Assembly: GCA_016630905.1 (NCBI GenBank)
Contig: WBMQ01000003.1
Coordinates: 1,302,001-1,366,000 of the forward strand
Length of the DNA: 64,000 nt
Reading direction: 5' to 3'
Source of the DNA: Capillidium heterosporum
Taxonomy: Eukaryota > Entomophthoromycota > Entomophthoromycetes > Entomophthorales > Capillidiaceae
Made by a program: the position numbers and the translations under genes. Every line of letters starts with the position of its first letter. The first letter of the stretch is position 1. Below the pieces are notes generated by a model that saw only the letters and a list, made by a program, of their open reading frames with translations, was not told where the DNA came from and searched no databases. Below are positions 1-10,114 of the stretch, in pieces.

Positions 1-17
1 GCTGGAATAAATTGTAA

Positions 18-185
18 GCAAGGGTTACCAAGAATACAGAACTTTTTACGGTCAGATTAGGAATGGTGGGTCTGATGAGGGTAAAAGCAGCTATCGTACT
101 AGCTGCTGTAAATCGACCGAGGCGGATAAAACTTGGATTTGCAATTGCTTATATGTTTGGATTCTGGTTGGGAAGACATTATTAA
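18..185 (+). CDS. 3' end of a small membrane-protein gene, cut by the window edge
   Basis: An open frame with no stop runs from about base 18 to the TAA at 183-185. An internal ATG lies at 63. The last 40 residues contain a basic stretch (NRPRRIKLG) followed by a hydrophobic helix (FAIAYMFGFWLG) that ends three residues before the stop, which looks like a membrane protein with a very short tail. An in-frame TAA at 15-17 means that the upstream exon, if there is one, joins through an intron near the window start. I do not recognise the family. It could be a chance open frame. Confidence 0.3.
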   Translation, partial: ARVTKNTELFTVRLGMVGLMRVKAAIVLAAVNRPRRIKLGFAIAYMFGFWLGRHY

Positions 186-304
186 AAATTATCCTACTGA
201 TGCTTCGATTGCTGAAGCGCCACAACACATAGAAGGAACCAGCCGCCATTGATTGGACTATGTGTCCGTCTCCTTCACAATCAATTTTATATGTGTATTA
301 GGAA

Positions 305-505
305 TTAAAGCTTAAGTTCCCGTGATCCATTAACAAGTTGGGCTCGAAGCTCGGAATAATAAAGTTGCAGTCGCCTCAATTCCCATTGACTGATCCAATA
401 GAATGTTGCTAAAAATAGCTTAGAACGAAGTCTAAAAGCAGGTTGCCACGAATATAGAATGCCAATGGATAAAATTTCGATGCTTAAAAGGGCTTTGAGG
501 ACCAT
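305..505 (-). CDS. small hypothetical protein with an N-terminal membrane segment (66 aa)
   Basis: This is a short ATG-initiated frame of 66 residues. A hydrophobic N-terminal segment (residues 1-20) is followed by a charged amphipathic part rich in Arg, Leu and Tyr. It is divergent from the hypothetical gene that starts at 648 and convergent with the frame ending at 185. The size and layout would suit a small mitochondrial or ER membrane protein, but no family is recognised and chance is a real possibility. Confidence 0.3.
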   Translation of the reverse strand: MVLKALLSIEILSIGILYSWQPAFRLRSKLFLATFYWISQWELRRLQLYYSELRAQLVNGSRELKL

Positions 506-647
506 CCCAAACTACAATTTTCTCTCAACCATCTGTTCAAACTGTACATATAAAATTTTAGTATACACCCCATACCCGATATCCCACAACCATAGACGTA
601 CGACACATAGACGTTATTCACGAACTGCCACTGTAACCTAACATAAA

Positions 648-1565
648 ATGCAAGATATCAACCTAGAAGCGTCCAAAATCCCCCACCTCCGCCTTAAGCT
701 CTTCCCTAAAGGTCTACTGCAGAAGGCCTGGTCGGTTCAAGACTCCAACTCCAAGGAGGAGCTGTTTGTTATCCACCCCACCACCAAGGATGTCAAGCTG
801 ACCTTCATATCGGGATTAACCTGCAGTGCCGACTTACCCTCTACACCTACCGCCACCTACAAGGAAATCACCTTCAACCCGGTCTACGAGGAGGACGTAG
901 TCAAGACCAAACTCAAAAACAAACGCAAGAGCTGGAGCCTGAAGACTAACTTCTCCTTCCAAGACACCAAAATCCAGAGTTCCGTCTACAACACCGACCT
1001 CAAGGTGGAGTTGGAACCAGTCCTAGAAATCCACACCCCTTTCCTAATTAATATCGGAAGCACCAACCGTCACCCCTTTGAAATTGAAATCAACGGCACG
1101 CGACATGAGTTTGAAATCCGTAACATCACTGAGTTTTTCCAGTGGCGGGGCTGGTGCATCTACCCCAAAGGGGATAACGTCGATCCTACTAGACCCCTTG
1201 TTCGGTTCGTTTGGTTCGAGAAAGCTGCCTCGATAGCTAGTACCCCCTTCCACAACCGGTCTAACTTGCACTTAGGTGGGATTGAGTTCTTTGCCGCTTT
1301 ACCTGACCTCATGGTCCAAGGTATAATGATGGTTGTTTCGGCCTTCTTCACCGAGTGCCTCAAAGAGGAGACTTTTGACTGCTCTTCATCCACCGTCCCG
1401 TTGGCTCAAAGTTCAACTGACTCGGAGGTCTCCGATCCAGCTAGTCCAACTAACATCACCAACACGTTTATCTTTGAAGATCCTATCAGCATGGATCAGT
1501 ACCCCAACCGAGTTCTCAACAGTTTATCTAGTAAGCATGCCGCCAGTAGAGCTAATTCTCTCTAA
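648..1565 (+). CDS. hypothetical single-exon protein, 305 aa
   Basis: This is an intact, intronless 305-residue frame with an ATG and a TAA. The first 240 residues look like a folded beta-rich domain with alternating hydrophobic and charged strands and a Trp/Phe-rich core (FFQWRGWCIYPKGD near residue 165). It is followed by one hydrophobic helix (residues about 218-238, MVQGIMMVVSAFFTEC). The last 65 residues are Ser/Thr/Pro-rich and probably disordered. Beta strands that end in a hydrophobic helix recall the tubby/LURP fold, but this is only an impression and I see no diagnostic motif. Codon use is more C-rich than the flanking spacer, which supports a real gene. Confidence 0.7.
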   Translation: MQDINLEASKIPHLRLKLFPKGLLQKAWSVQDSNSKEELFVIHPTTKDVKLTFISGLTCSADLPSTPTATYKEITFNPVYEEDVVKTKLKNKRKSWSLKTNFSFQDTKIQSSVYNTDLKVELEPVLEIHTPFLINIGSTNRHPFEIEINGTRHEFEIRNITEFFQWRGWCIYPKGDNVDPTRPLVRFVWFEKAASIASTPFHNRSNLHLGGIEFFAALPDLMVQGIMMVVSAFFTECLKEETFDCSSSTVPLAQSSTDSEVSDPASPTNITNTFIFEDPISMDQYPNRVLNSLSSKHAASRANSL

Positions 1566-3188
1566 GTTGTCCAGAAATTTTGTTTAAAAGTCCTAAATTA
1601 TATAAAGTTATCGTTATCCATCAATCAAAGTCTATGCTATATCAAGTTTTTAAAATATACTTAAAATATTGCAATGTGAAGGAAAATTATACAGTATGTA
1701 ATGGACTAGTAGATCATCCATTATTAGGTTAGTATGAAAACCACCCTTATCTAAACAATAGAAAAAAGATCCCTATATTTATCACATAATGGTTACTTTT
1801 GACTAGAGTTAAATTTGTCCATATTTTATCGAAATCCAACCAAAAATGCTAAACTTTCACAAATCTGTAGCTTTCAAAGAATCCATCAAAATTGTGTAAG
1901 CTCTTTGTTTAAACTTTTACTACCTTGTCATTAAACCGAATCAGCTAGTAGGTCAACATATGCTCATATAGGTCGGATGATCTGTCTCTATAGCTTTATG
2001 TTTCTGTTACTAACTTTGGATGCCACTATCAGATATATTTGGTAATGTTCAGGAATATTGAAGCTGCAGGTTCATAAAGTGGCACTTCAACTTTATATAG
2101 GTTGAAGTGTGAGGTCTTTAGTAGAACTTATTGGATCGTTGGGTATTGGTGTTCAAAGTGAATGTATTGGTATGTCTGAATTTCAGGTTTTCGAATAGAG
2201 TTATGGGCTGGAAGTTTATGATATGTCGGTTTAACTATCAGCTGTTAGTAATGGTAAATAGAATTGAATGGAAACATTTTTAGATCGGCTTTTGGTGGAA
2301 TCGATGTCTTTAGGACGCAAAGGTTGCTCTATAATGCTTTTTATTTGTTGTAGTTGTAATATAAATAATATTTACTTGTATACAATTAAAATGTAGATAT
2401 AAAAGTGAATAATCCATCATATATATCGATATACTCTCTATAGTTTCATTTATGAAAGAATTACAATGCTTTTAAATATAGGCTTTATAAACAGGTGAAG
2501 TGAGTACAGTTGTCAACTGAAAGTAAACAGGCTTTTACTGAATTATTTACTAACACTATCATCTCAAAAATATAAAAATATATAAAGTGGTTTTTATATT
2601 AAAGTGAAAGCATCTTTACTGCTTCTTTATACTTCAAATTATTAAGTATAAGATGGTATTTCCAATAAATAAATTTATATTCTTATTATTTACTAGCTTT
2701 GGGGATATATAGATTTTGTAAATAGGATATACTATAACAATACTAATTTCGAATTCATACAACTACTCAAAAAATATGTAAAATCTAAACTATAGTAATA
2801 CTGCTTAAAAATGCTCCTTCTAGGGAAATATATCTAGGTAAGCAATATAAAAACATCTAGTTGAATGCTTCGAATTCAGTTCGCTTAAGTGCAACCGGTC
2901 TAGAGCTGCCTTTGTGTCGTTATCAGTACATTCAAAAACTCAGGCTGATTCGTCACCAACCATACACTAGCCGTTATTTTGTACGGTTGCATTTCTATGT
3001 CATGAAGTTTGATCTTTTGATCCAAATTCAAGAGATAGCATCTTAGTGACTATTCCTAACAGCGATATTGAAAGTGCAACTTTTAAGCACTACATCAAGC
3101 TACCAAAAGCATTTTATTAATAGGTATATACTACAAAGTATTTCACTAACTGTTTTTATAAGTCTCTAAATTCAATAATATACTTTAA
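1566..3188. other. AT-rich spacer, nothing recognised
   Basis: There are 1.6 kb without a convincing coding frame. A non-ATG frame at 2861-3046 has no coding character. Frequent AGCT- and TATA-type words are typical of all spacers in this window. I found no tRNA or long repeat by eye. Confidence 0.5.
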
Positions 3189-4081
3189 ATGTTGGTTCCA
3201 AGTAAGCTTAAGGAAGTTATCTACCAGCTCTGCGATGTAGTCAACGATATCCTAGCATATTATATCGAAGTCAATGTCAGTTCATCTGAGTTCTACATCC
3301 TCTATTTCAAATTTTCAAGAAATAGCAGTTTAAACTGAAAAACATTTCAAAATATACCCAAGATAGGTTACCAACTGAATCTATAATTGCCCCAATATAC
3401 AAAAAATGTTACGAAATCCAAAACTATTAGAACATATATGAAAAAGGTAGAGCCCAAAAAGTTTACAGTTATTCCAACCTGTAGTTATAATGTAAATTCG
3501 ACATTGACAGAAACAACAGTTATCGTCAATTACAGCCTTGAGCAGTACAAAAGGTAGGTTTCGTTTAGTCTGCCCTTCTAAAGTTTATAATCATTTTAAA
3601 GCCAGAGTCACTTTCAAAACGATAGTGAAGGCACAATCAGTAGTCGACATGTTATCCATAATTCCAGAAATTCAATTTTGACATATAGTTAGTACCAAAA
3701 AGAACAAAGTGATGTACTGTTATTTCCAATCTGACACACCCCCACTTATGTGCACCGCCACCTGTTACTAACGACTCTAGATTCATCATCTCTTTGGCTG
3801 TCGGTGAACCTTTCAATCCTGTTAAAATTGAAGAGGAAAGCACTATCCAGGATATAGCGGAAGTAAACTTCACTATCACAATCCAACCAATTACTGAGGC
3901 CGTAAGTGAGCTAGACAACAACTTCGCCAAGCCACTAGACTTTATTCGACAAAGCCAAACTTGCATTGACCTGAGTGAACAGGTATTACTAGCACTGAAT
4001 GATCAACAGTCAGGAAATAATATTTCTATCTATCTGAATGGCAAAGTCAATCTCTGTTTGGATGAATCACAGAAGCATTGA
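3189..4081 (+). pseudogene. candidate decayed or multi-part gene, coding-like pieces in changing frames
   Basis: From an ATG at 3189, a frame of about 49 codons encodes a plausible protein segment (starts MLVPSKLKEVIY). Further coding-like pieces follow in other frames, for example near 3500-3570 and 3570-3650. A 115-codon stretch open from 3713 to the TGA at 4079-4081 contains an acidic region and a beta-like segment (VNFTITIQPITEAV). Successive pieces are related by +1 steps at stop codons, but any sequence can be chained that way, so this is weak support. It may be a host pseudogene, an intron-rich gene whose splice sites I cannot assign, or noise around one real exon at the 3' end. Confidence 0.25.
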
Positions 4082-4601
4082 CCTATCAGCCATCTATATT
4101 CAAATCATCAGCTAAATTATAAGGTAAAATATTGTTTTAATAAATTAGATCGAAGATCTGGTCTCAGGCTATTCTAACCAACGAATTTCCCTTTAATCTA
4201 TTCAGTACATATAAGCTCATACGATCTCATAAACCCTGCTTTGAAAGTTTAAAATAAATTAGTTCAAACTGACCCAAAGCTATATGTATCACTATGTCTA
4301 ACTTTTACATTTTCATTCTAAGCCTATATTGTTTTCATTACCAAAAGACTATACAAGCTAATGGAAGCCTCTTTTCCTTATCCATGTAAATTTTTGTATA
4401 ATTTTATACCTCATATAACGGTATCGTTTTTAAAATTTTTGAAAAAGGTACTACAGACTACATTACATAGTGGAGCATAAAGATGCTTTATGAGACAACA
4501 TTTTCAACTTGAAATTCCCAACTTCAAACTTTTCGAAGTTTTTTACCGAAACTCAAGCTTTTCCAAAAGAAGCTACTCCTTCAACTTTGACAAAAGTCAA
4601 C
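4082..4601. other. AT-rich spacer
   Basis: There are about 520 bases between the broken tract and the acetyltransferase start. An open frame continues upstream of 4602 as far as a TTG at 4509, so a non-ATG or upstream start for the next gene cannot be excluded. Nothing else is seen. Confidence 0.4.
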
Positions 4602-5144
4602 ATGCCAACTCAACTTCAGTTCCTAACTTTAACCAACCTCAACCTCAAAGCTAACACCAAATCCAGCTCCAACTACCTCAGTCAAGTCCAAAAGCTCGGA
4701 CAAAAAACCTTCAAAAAATCAGAGATAACACCACTTTCTACCTACCAGAAACCCAACTTTACATTATGGGTCATACTCAACAACCAAGAAATCATCGGCT
4801 ACCTAAGCTTCCAACTCATCAAGCTGGAAAGCAAAGTTTTAATTAACAAGCTGTGTATTAGAAATGACTTTCAAAACCAAGGACTTGCTAAACGGCTGTT
4901 ACAAAATTTAACAGTAATGTTGAAGGGTATAGTTGAGAAAGAGGAAGATAGGGGCTATTTGGAAGAAGGCTTGAAGCTAACCTTTAAAACTAAGGTAAGG
5001 AAACTGTGTCTACAGGTAGACCCTGATAACGCAGTAGCCTATAACTTGTACTTGAAGTTCGAGTTCAAATTAGAAACGAATAGCGTTTTAGAAAACTATT
5101 ATGGAGAAGGTAGAGATGCTCATTTACTTACGCTTACACTTTAA
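4602..5144 (+). CDS. GNAT-family N-acetyltransferase, about 180 aa
   Basis: This is an intact single-exon frame. The start is set at the ATG at 4602 because the upstream extension to 4509 begins with TTG. The GNAT core is visible: a strand (KVLINKLCIRNDF) leads into the acetyl-CoA pyrophosphate-binding loop QNQGLA, the Q/R-x-x-G-x-G/A motif, at about residue 95. Later come CLQVDPDNAVAYNLYLKFEF, the usual motif B Asn-x-x-Ala-x-x-x-Tyr pattern, and an aromatic end segment (ENYYGEGRDAHLL) that resembles the tails of protein N-terminal or amino-group acetyltransferases such as the Naa50/Naa60 group. The substrate cannot be told. It is convergent with RAX2 downstream. Confidence 0.8.
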   Translation: MPTQLQFLTLTNLNLKANTKSSSNYLSQVQKLGQKTFKKSEITPLSTYQKPNFTLWVILNNQEIIGYLSFQLIKLESKVLINKLCIRNDFQNQGLAKRLLQNLTVMLKGIVEKEEDRGYLEEGLKLTFKTKVRKLCLQVDPDNAVAYNLYLKFEFKLETNSVLENYYGEGRDAHLLTLTL

Positions 5145-5913
5145 TTTTTATACTTGATTTGAGGTTAAAGGAATCCGGTTTCTTTAAAAGTGGTTAGTAG
5201 TGTATATATGTAAATTAAGTTATTCAATCTATTTTAAAATATTTTGAGGAAGGTAGCTTGGTATTTTATATTTAACTTTTAGTTAAAGGAAATGGATTTT
5301 CCATTTATGATGGAAGATTATAAATAATAAAGTTAGTAGGTAGGTCCTTTCGATCATCTTATTTAGTTTGCTATATATTTTACTCTTATAGATATACTTA
5401 CAACAACACTTATTCAAAAATTAATCCTCAGTCGTATAAGTATAGCTTTCATAAAAGGTATCAGCCCTTTATAAACTTTGGGTAGTACTTTGTAAAAGTT
5501 GAAATCTTTATTTGCCTATACATATCTCTTTTGAATATTGATGTATTTTAGGAAGAACGCGGTAGCAGTGCAAAGAATATATGAAGGCTTTCCTTACCTT
5601 CCATCTACACTACTACAAACAGCAAGATATGTATAGGAAATGTAGCTATTATAGCTCATTGGAAAATCTCAGCATCTCTGTTCAAGAAAGACAATCATTT
5701 AAATAGCTTATGTAAATTGACTTGTTACTTCCACAATAACAAAATTAAAGCCTTTGTAGATAGATATAATTATTTAATTAACGTAGCTAAACATGCTAAA
5801 ATAAAAAGTAAAAAAAGATGGAGAGAACTCTCAACCTACTTTCAAGTCCCCATTTTGAAGTATTGGATTTCAATTTCTTCCTCACCAACTACAAACCAAA
5901 TTACATGGGAATA
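5145..5913. other. AT-rich convergent spacer between the acetyltransferase and RAX2
   Basis: There are about 770 bases holding the 3' regions of two convergent genes. One short frame at 5717-5917 lacks coding character. Nothing else is supported. Confidence 0.5.
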
Positions 5914-8900
5914 TTAAAAGACGTAACTTCGGTTACGTCCTACTACCGTTCGCAATCGGGCCTCCAACCCATCATCCTCAAGTAAGGGTCGCATCTCATT
6001 AAGCGTAGCCAACCCACATCGGTTACTGAAGATTTTGACTAGAGCACCAGATAGTACCGTTAGCAATGTGATACCAACCGAGATCCACATACTAATTAAA
6101 ACAACGGCACTTAGGGGGAGGTAACTATGCTTGGTCAGCAATTCCAAGTTAGACATCTGGAAGGAAGTGAGGACGGGGTTAGTTGCAGTGTTGGGTTGGA
6201 AATCGAGGTAGGGGAGCCACTTATTATTTTCAACATCAAAATACACGACGGTAACCGGCTGGCCATCTAGTTTGAACTTACCGACTAGGACGAGGTAGGG
6301 AATGATGAATTGGGAGGTATCGGTAGTATTGATTGTAGAGTTCAACGTTAAAGCTTGGTCGATTCGCTCGATGAGGACAAGGTTGTTGGTTAATGTTTTG
6401 GACTTCTGGGCAGCAGAATCAACGACAGCGACATTAGATTTGTCCCATAGCAGTAGCATGGCGTTCTTGTGGATGGCGGTGACGTTAGTAGGTACGAATG
6501 TAAGATCCAAATTCAAGCTTAAATCTGGTTGAGATGTCAACCTACCGTCCTCTATCTGGTTTACGGTTGCTTGTTTGAACGACTTGTCGAAGGCTAGCAA
6601 TCGATCCTTGGATTGAACTATACGGCTTAAGCTCAAGTCATTTCCATTTAGCTCAACATCGTTCCAATTACCTGTATCGTCTACCAGGCATACCAACTTA
6701 CACCTCCCCTCGAATTGGTTTACCTTGCTGAAGTCGGTATTGACCAACAACCCTACGTCGGCTGACTTGATAGCAACATCCAAGGTAGGATCAGCGTTCA
6801 GACCGGTGACCGTAGCTAACGCCCCCAGATCCAGCACTAAAAGCCGATTGAACTTTGTGTTCTTAAAGCTTCCAAGTAAGGCGAAATAGTTGGCGAACGT
6901 GACGACACGCTCTAGCTTACCGTCGATGGTGAGCAATGAAGACTTGTTCCCATTCCAGCTCTGCAGCTCGATTTTACTATCATTGAAGAGCTGCTTTACG
7001 ACGACAGTAGCGTCCTCTGGGAATGCAATACCTCGAAGTACGGTGGTATTCGATCTTCGGTTGTCGGTTAGATCTTTCAAAAGCTGTCGCTTAAAGTTGG
7101 TGGGTATAGTGGGACGGTTGGGGTCGTAGAGGTAAGGATATAACCGATCGAAGGTGCCGTTCAACCCGTTGATCAGCAGGCTGTTAGATCCACTACCTAC
7201 CATAACTTTACTACTATCGCTGACAATTGGTAATGGTAGAACCAACTCCAGGTTGTCGATCCTAAATCTAATCAGGCTGAGTTTCAAATCAGCCGATGTT
7301 AAACTCAACACCCCCTTCAAGCTTACAACACTACCGTCAAACTGTACCTTATCCAATCTTTTAACAATTAACCCCTTGACCGTAGATACGTTGAAGGTAC
7401 CTAGATCCTTGTCAAAAGTCACCAGTATTAGATTCTTAAACTGGTCATTGGTCAGCCGCTCAATTAAGGAAAAGTTCCCGGTTAAAGCATAGGTGGGGAA
7501 GCTACCGATTACAGAGTCGAAACTCCCCTCGACTTGGAACCGGTCATCATCTATAAGGGAGTTAGCTACATCGTTGTTACCAACGTAGATCAATTTGGGT
7601 TTCGACTCTTGTTTTCCGATGACGAGTACTCGACTTAGGTCGTTGTCGATGGGAGCTAAACCATTTACCACCAACTTGTTATCTAAACCTTTGATGGTGA
7701 CAACACTTGCAGCGAAGGTATCCTCTTGGCTGGATTGGAGTTTATTGGTATCATACTGGACTACACCGGTGACATCGTCGATGGGTGGAGTAGGTATTAC
7801 CCGTAGCTTCTGCAGCACGATGACTTTGGCTTGTTTACTGACGTTGATCTCGACTTTAATCGATCCTTCCAATTGACCTTCGAATACCGTCACCTTGTCC
7901 ACCAGTTCACTTGATTGGTTGACGATCAGCTGGTTGATGACTTGGTCGTCTTTACTTACTTTAACGTCAAATTTACCCCGATTCTTACAGGCTTCGGCCC
8001 AACATCTTGGAAACTCGAGTTGGAGTCGATATCCTCCTTTGAAAGGTAAGCTGATGTCAAATTCGATAGTGCTGTCGTTGTCATATAAGGTTAGTACATT
8101 CCCATCGTCCACCTTCTCTTTGGTCCAACCCTTGGAGACTTGGATCGACGATGACTTCTTTACATTACAAGGGCTATCCTTCGGATCCTCAACCAAGCTG
8201 AAAGATTGACTCCTACTTCTCAGCTTCAAGTTGCTGATTGCTTGATCCTTGACAAACGGATCGATTAATTGTAGTTCCATGCCGTTCACATTATCAAATT
8301 TACTGATGAAACTCAAGTCCAATTTCTTAACGTCGGATTCCAATTTACACTGACCTACACACTCTACCAGTTTGTTGAGCTTGAAGTCGAAATAGGTGTA
8401 GTTGACTGGTTGGTTGTCAGGTAGGGTAACTAAGCGAATGTTTTGGATGTTCTCCACGTCTAACAACATGCCATTCAACTTGTCTTCTTTAGAAAACTCT
8501 ACCCGCACATACCCAGCTTGATTATTGTCCAACTTGAACTTTTTGTCGGTACATACTAAGTCAGTTGGACTTAGTTTCAAATCGAAGTTACCTAAACTGA
8601 CTTTGAACTTGTTACTCTCTAGATAGAGTTGATCGCTGTAGGAGTCTACCATACCCCTACCACTCTTCAAGTCAACACCGGTAACTAAAACTTTGTCCTT
8701 GATAAGCTGGAGGTTAGTGAGCTGTCCCTGTAGCCCCTGGTTCGGAAACCCGACTAGTTGAGAGGAAGTTGGATCGTAGATTGCCAAATTTACACTTACC
8801 AAGTTGTTTTTTTCATCAAAAAGGCGGAACTGGCCGAATAGGTAAGCTTTACCTTTATTTAAGTCACATAATACGCCATTCACCTTGCCAATTATCTTGT

Positions 8901-9198
8901 TCTTTACCTCATTTATCTGTTTACTTTTTGGGTCGTAGCTGTAAATCTTATCTTGCCCCACCAAAACCAATTTCTCCTTAAGCTGACAGAAACCCGTCAA
9001 TTGTTCGTTTAGTTTAACCGTTGGCGTCAAGGTTTGATTGAAAGCGTAGTAGGTGTTGGGGTCGAGTTTGGGGTCAAAACTTCGAATAGATTGGTAGCCA
9101 CCTTGGAACGTCAAGCTAGAAAGTTGGGCCTGCAGTAGGTCGCTAAAACTTAGTGTCGGCTGTACCAACACTAAGGACACTAACGTCAGTACGCGCAT
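5914..9198 (-). CDS. RAX2: RAX2-type cortical membrane protein, 1,094 aa
   Basis: This is a single uninterrupted exon. I start it at the ATG at 9196-9198, because this gives a clean signal peptide (MRVLTLVSLVLVQPTLSFS). An ATG 31 codons further upstream would bury the signal. A very long extracytoplasmic part, rich in short beta strands, Asn and Asp (many N-x-S/T sites), covers residues about 20-1025. One transmembrane helix follows (SAVVLISMWISVGITLLTVL), then a short cytoplasmic tail of about 37 residues with an acidic patch (MRPLLEDDGLEARL). This architecture is that of fungal RAX2, which marks cell poles and bud or branch sites and recruits polarity factors. Family assignment rests on length, topology and repeat-like strand pattern. 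Its intact 1,095-codon frame is a useful control for the frame changes seen elsewhere. Confidence 0.8.
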   Translation of the reverse strand: MRVLTLVSLVLVQPTLSFSDLLQAQLSSLTFQGGYQSIRSFDPKLDPNTYYAFNQTLTPTVKLNEQLTGFCQLKEKLVLVGQDKIYSYDPKSKQINEVKNKIIGKVNGVLCDLNKGKAYLFGQFRLFDEKNNLVSVNLAIYDPTSSQLVGFPNQGLQGQLTNLQLIKDKVLVTGVDLKSGRGMVDSYSDQLYLESNKFKVSLGNFDLKLSPTDLVCTDKKFKLDNNQAGYVRVEFSKEDKLNGMLLDVENIQNIRLVTLPDNQPVNYTYFDFKLNKLVECVGQCKLESDVKKLDLSFISKFDNVNGMELQLIDPFVKDQAISNLKLRSRSQSFSLVEDPKDSPCNVKKSSSIQVSKGWTKEKVDDGNVLTLYDNDSTIEFDISLPFKGGYRLQLEFPRCWAEACKNRGKFDVKVSKDDQVINQLIVNQSSELVDKVTVFEGQLEGSIKVEINVSKQAKVIVLQKLRVIPTPPIDDVTGVVQYDTNKLQSSQEDTFAASVVTIKGLDNKLVVNGLAPIDNDLSRVLVIGKQESKPKLIYVGNNDVANSLIDDDRFQVEGSFDSVIGSFPTYALTGNFSLIERLTNDQFKNLILVTFDKDLGTFNVSTVKGLIVKRLDKVQFDGSVVSLKGVLSLTSADLKLSLIRFRIDNLELVLPLPIVSDSSKVMVGSGSNSLLINGLNGTFDRLYPYLYDPNRPTIPTNFKRQLLKDLTDNRRSNTTVLRGIAFPEDATVVVKQLFNDSKIELQSWNGNKSSLLTIDGKLERVVTFANYFALLGSFKNTKFNRLLVLDLGALATVTGLNADPTLDVAIKSADVGLLVNTDFSKVNQFEGRCKLVCLVDDTGNWNDVELNGNDLSLSRIVQSKDRLLAFDKSFKQATVNQIEDGRLTSQPDLSLNLDLTFVPTNVTAIHKNAMLLLWDKSNVAVVDSAAQKSKTLTNNLVLIERIDQALTLNSTINTTDTSQFIIPYLVLVGKFKLDGQPVTVVYFDVENNKWLPYLDFQPNTATNPVLTSFQMSNLELLTKHSYLPLSAVVLISMWISVGITLLTVLSGALVKIFSNRCGLATLNEMRPLLEDDGLEARLRTVVGRNRSYVF

Positions 9199-9441
9199 CG
9201 TTCTAAAGTTGTCTAGCGCTTTATCTAAATGTTGAAACTTAAAGAACTTGGTTGTGGGTTTAGTAGTAGGATCGGACAAAATCCAAATCAAACTTCACTC
9301 AAAAGATTGCTTCAATTGATTGGATACTCGGATGGAGTAGTTGGATGAATCCGTTAAAAACTAAACTGAATAAACTTTATTTTCGAGATAAGATAATTTA
9401 GTTAAAGAGAGTCTTAAGAAAAGAGAATACAAGTACTTGAT

Positions 9442-9515
9442 GCTTTCATAGTGTAGTTGGTTATCACATCTGCTTTACACGCAGAAGGTCTTCGGTTCGA
9501 ACCCGGATGAAAGCA
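9442..9515 (+). tRNA. tRNA-Val (anticodon UAC)
   Basis: All arms fold. The acceptor stem is GCTTTCA pairing with TGAAAGC, the D arm contains GTGTAGTTGGTTATCAC, and the anticodon stem TCTGC/GCAGA encloses TTTACAC with anticodon TAC. The T arm contains the A/B-box-like GGTTCGAACCC. The discriminator base is A at 9515, and a T run follows from 9517 as a Pol III terminator. No intron. CCA is not encoded, as expected for a nuclear eukaryotic tRNA. Confidence 0.95.
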
Positions 9516-10114
9516 ATCTTTTTGTCATTAGATAATAGGATACGACGTACAATCTGATAACCACCTTTTATCACTATTGGTAAGGTAGGCTACAGTACCA
9601 TTCTAAGCTTCACTATTATAAACTTTTCCCTTTATATGAGTATCTTGACCGATAGTTTCCTATAAAAAACATATACATTCAACTGGCTAACTTGAAGTAT
9701 TATAAGCTCTATCATTTCTGATATATAGTCTTCAGCCAGGAAGTTGCTTTCTTTTTCTATTATTCAATTCTGTTAACTTATACTATACTCTGAATTTTAT
9801 AGCATGTTCTTTTAAAAAGTGAAAATGTACTTTTGAATTTAATAGTACATTTCCCACTATATAAGCTATGGTTATTTACAGCAATTGCTGCTATCATGGC
9901 AACTCAATTTGTACCTGACGTTATTCATGTTGGTTGATGAACTATTATATATGCAAACTATAAAATACTCGATATAAATTATTTGAATATACATAATGGA
10001 AAATTATATGTTGATTAAAGAAATATAGTACACAAATTGTCCTTTAATAACAAACATATAAAGTGAAGCTATTGTCAAACTTATACCCCAATTGAAAGGG
10101 TGAAGATCACCCCT
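9516..10114. other. AT-rich spacer between tRNA-Val and the Arp10-like gene
   Basis: There are about 600 bases holding the 3' flank of the Arp10-like gene. No gene or repeat is recognised. Confidence 0.5.

Noticed and set aside
6302-8981. Plus-strand open frames lying opposite RAX2
   Set aside because: They are reverse-strand shadows of the long RAX2 exon and have no independent features.
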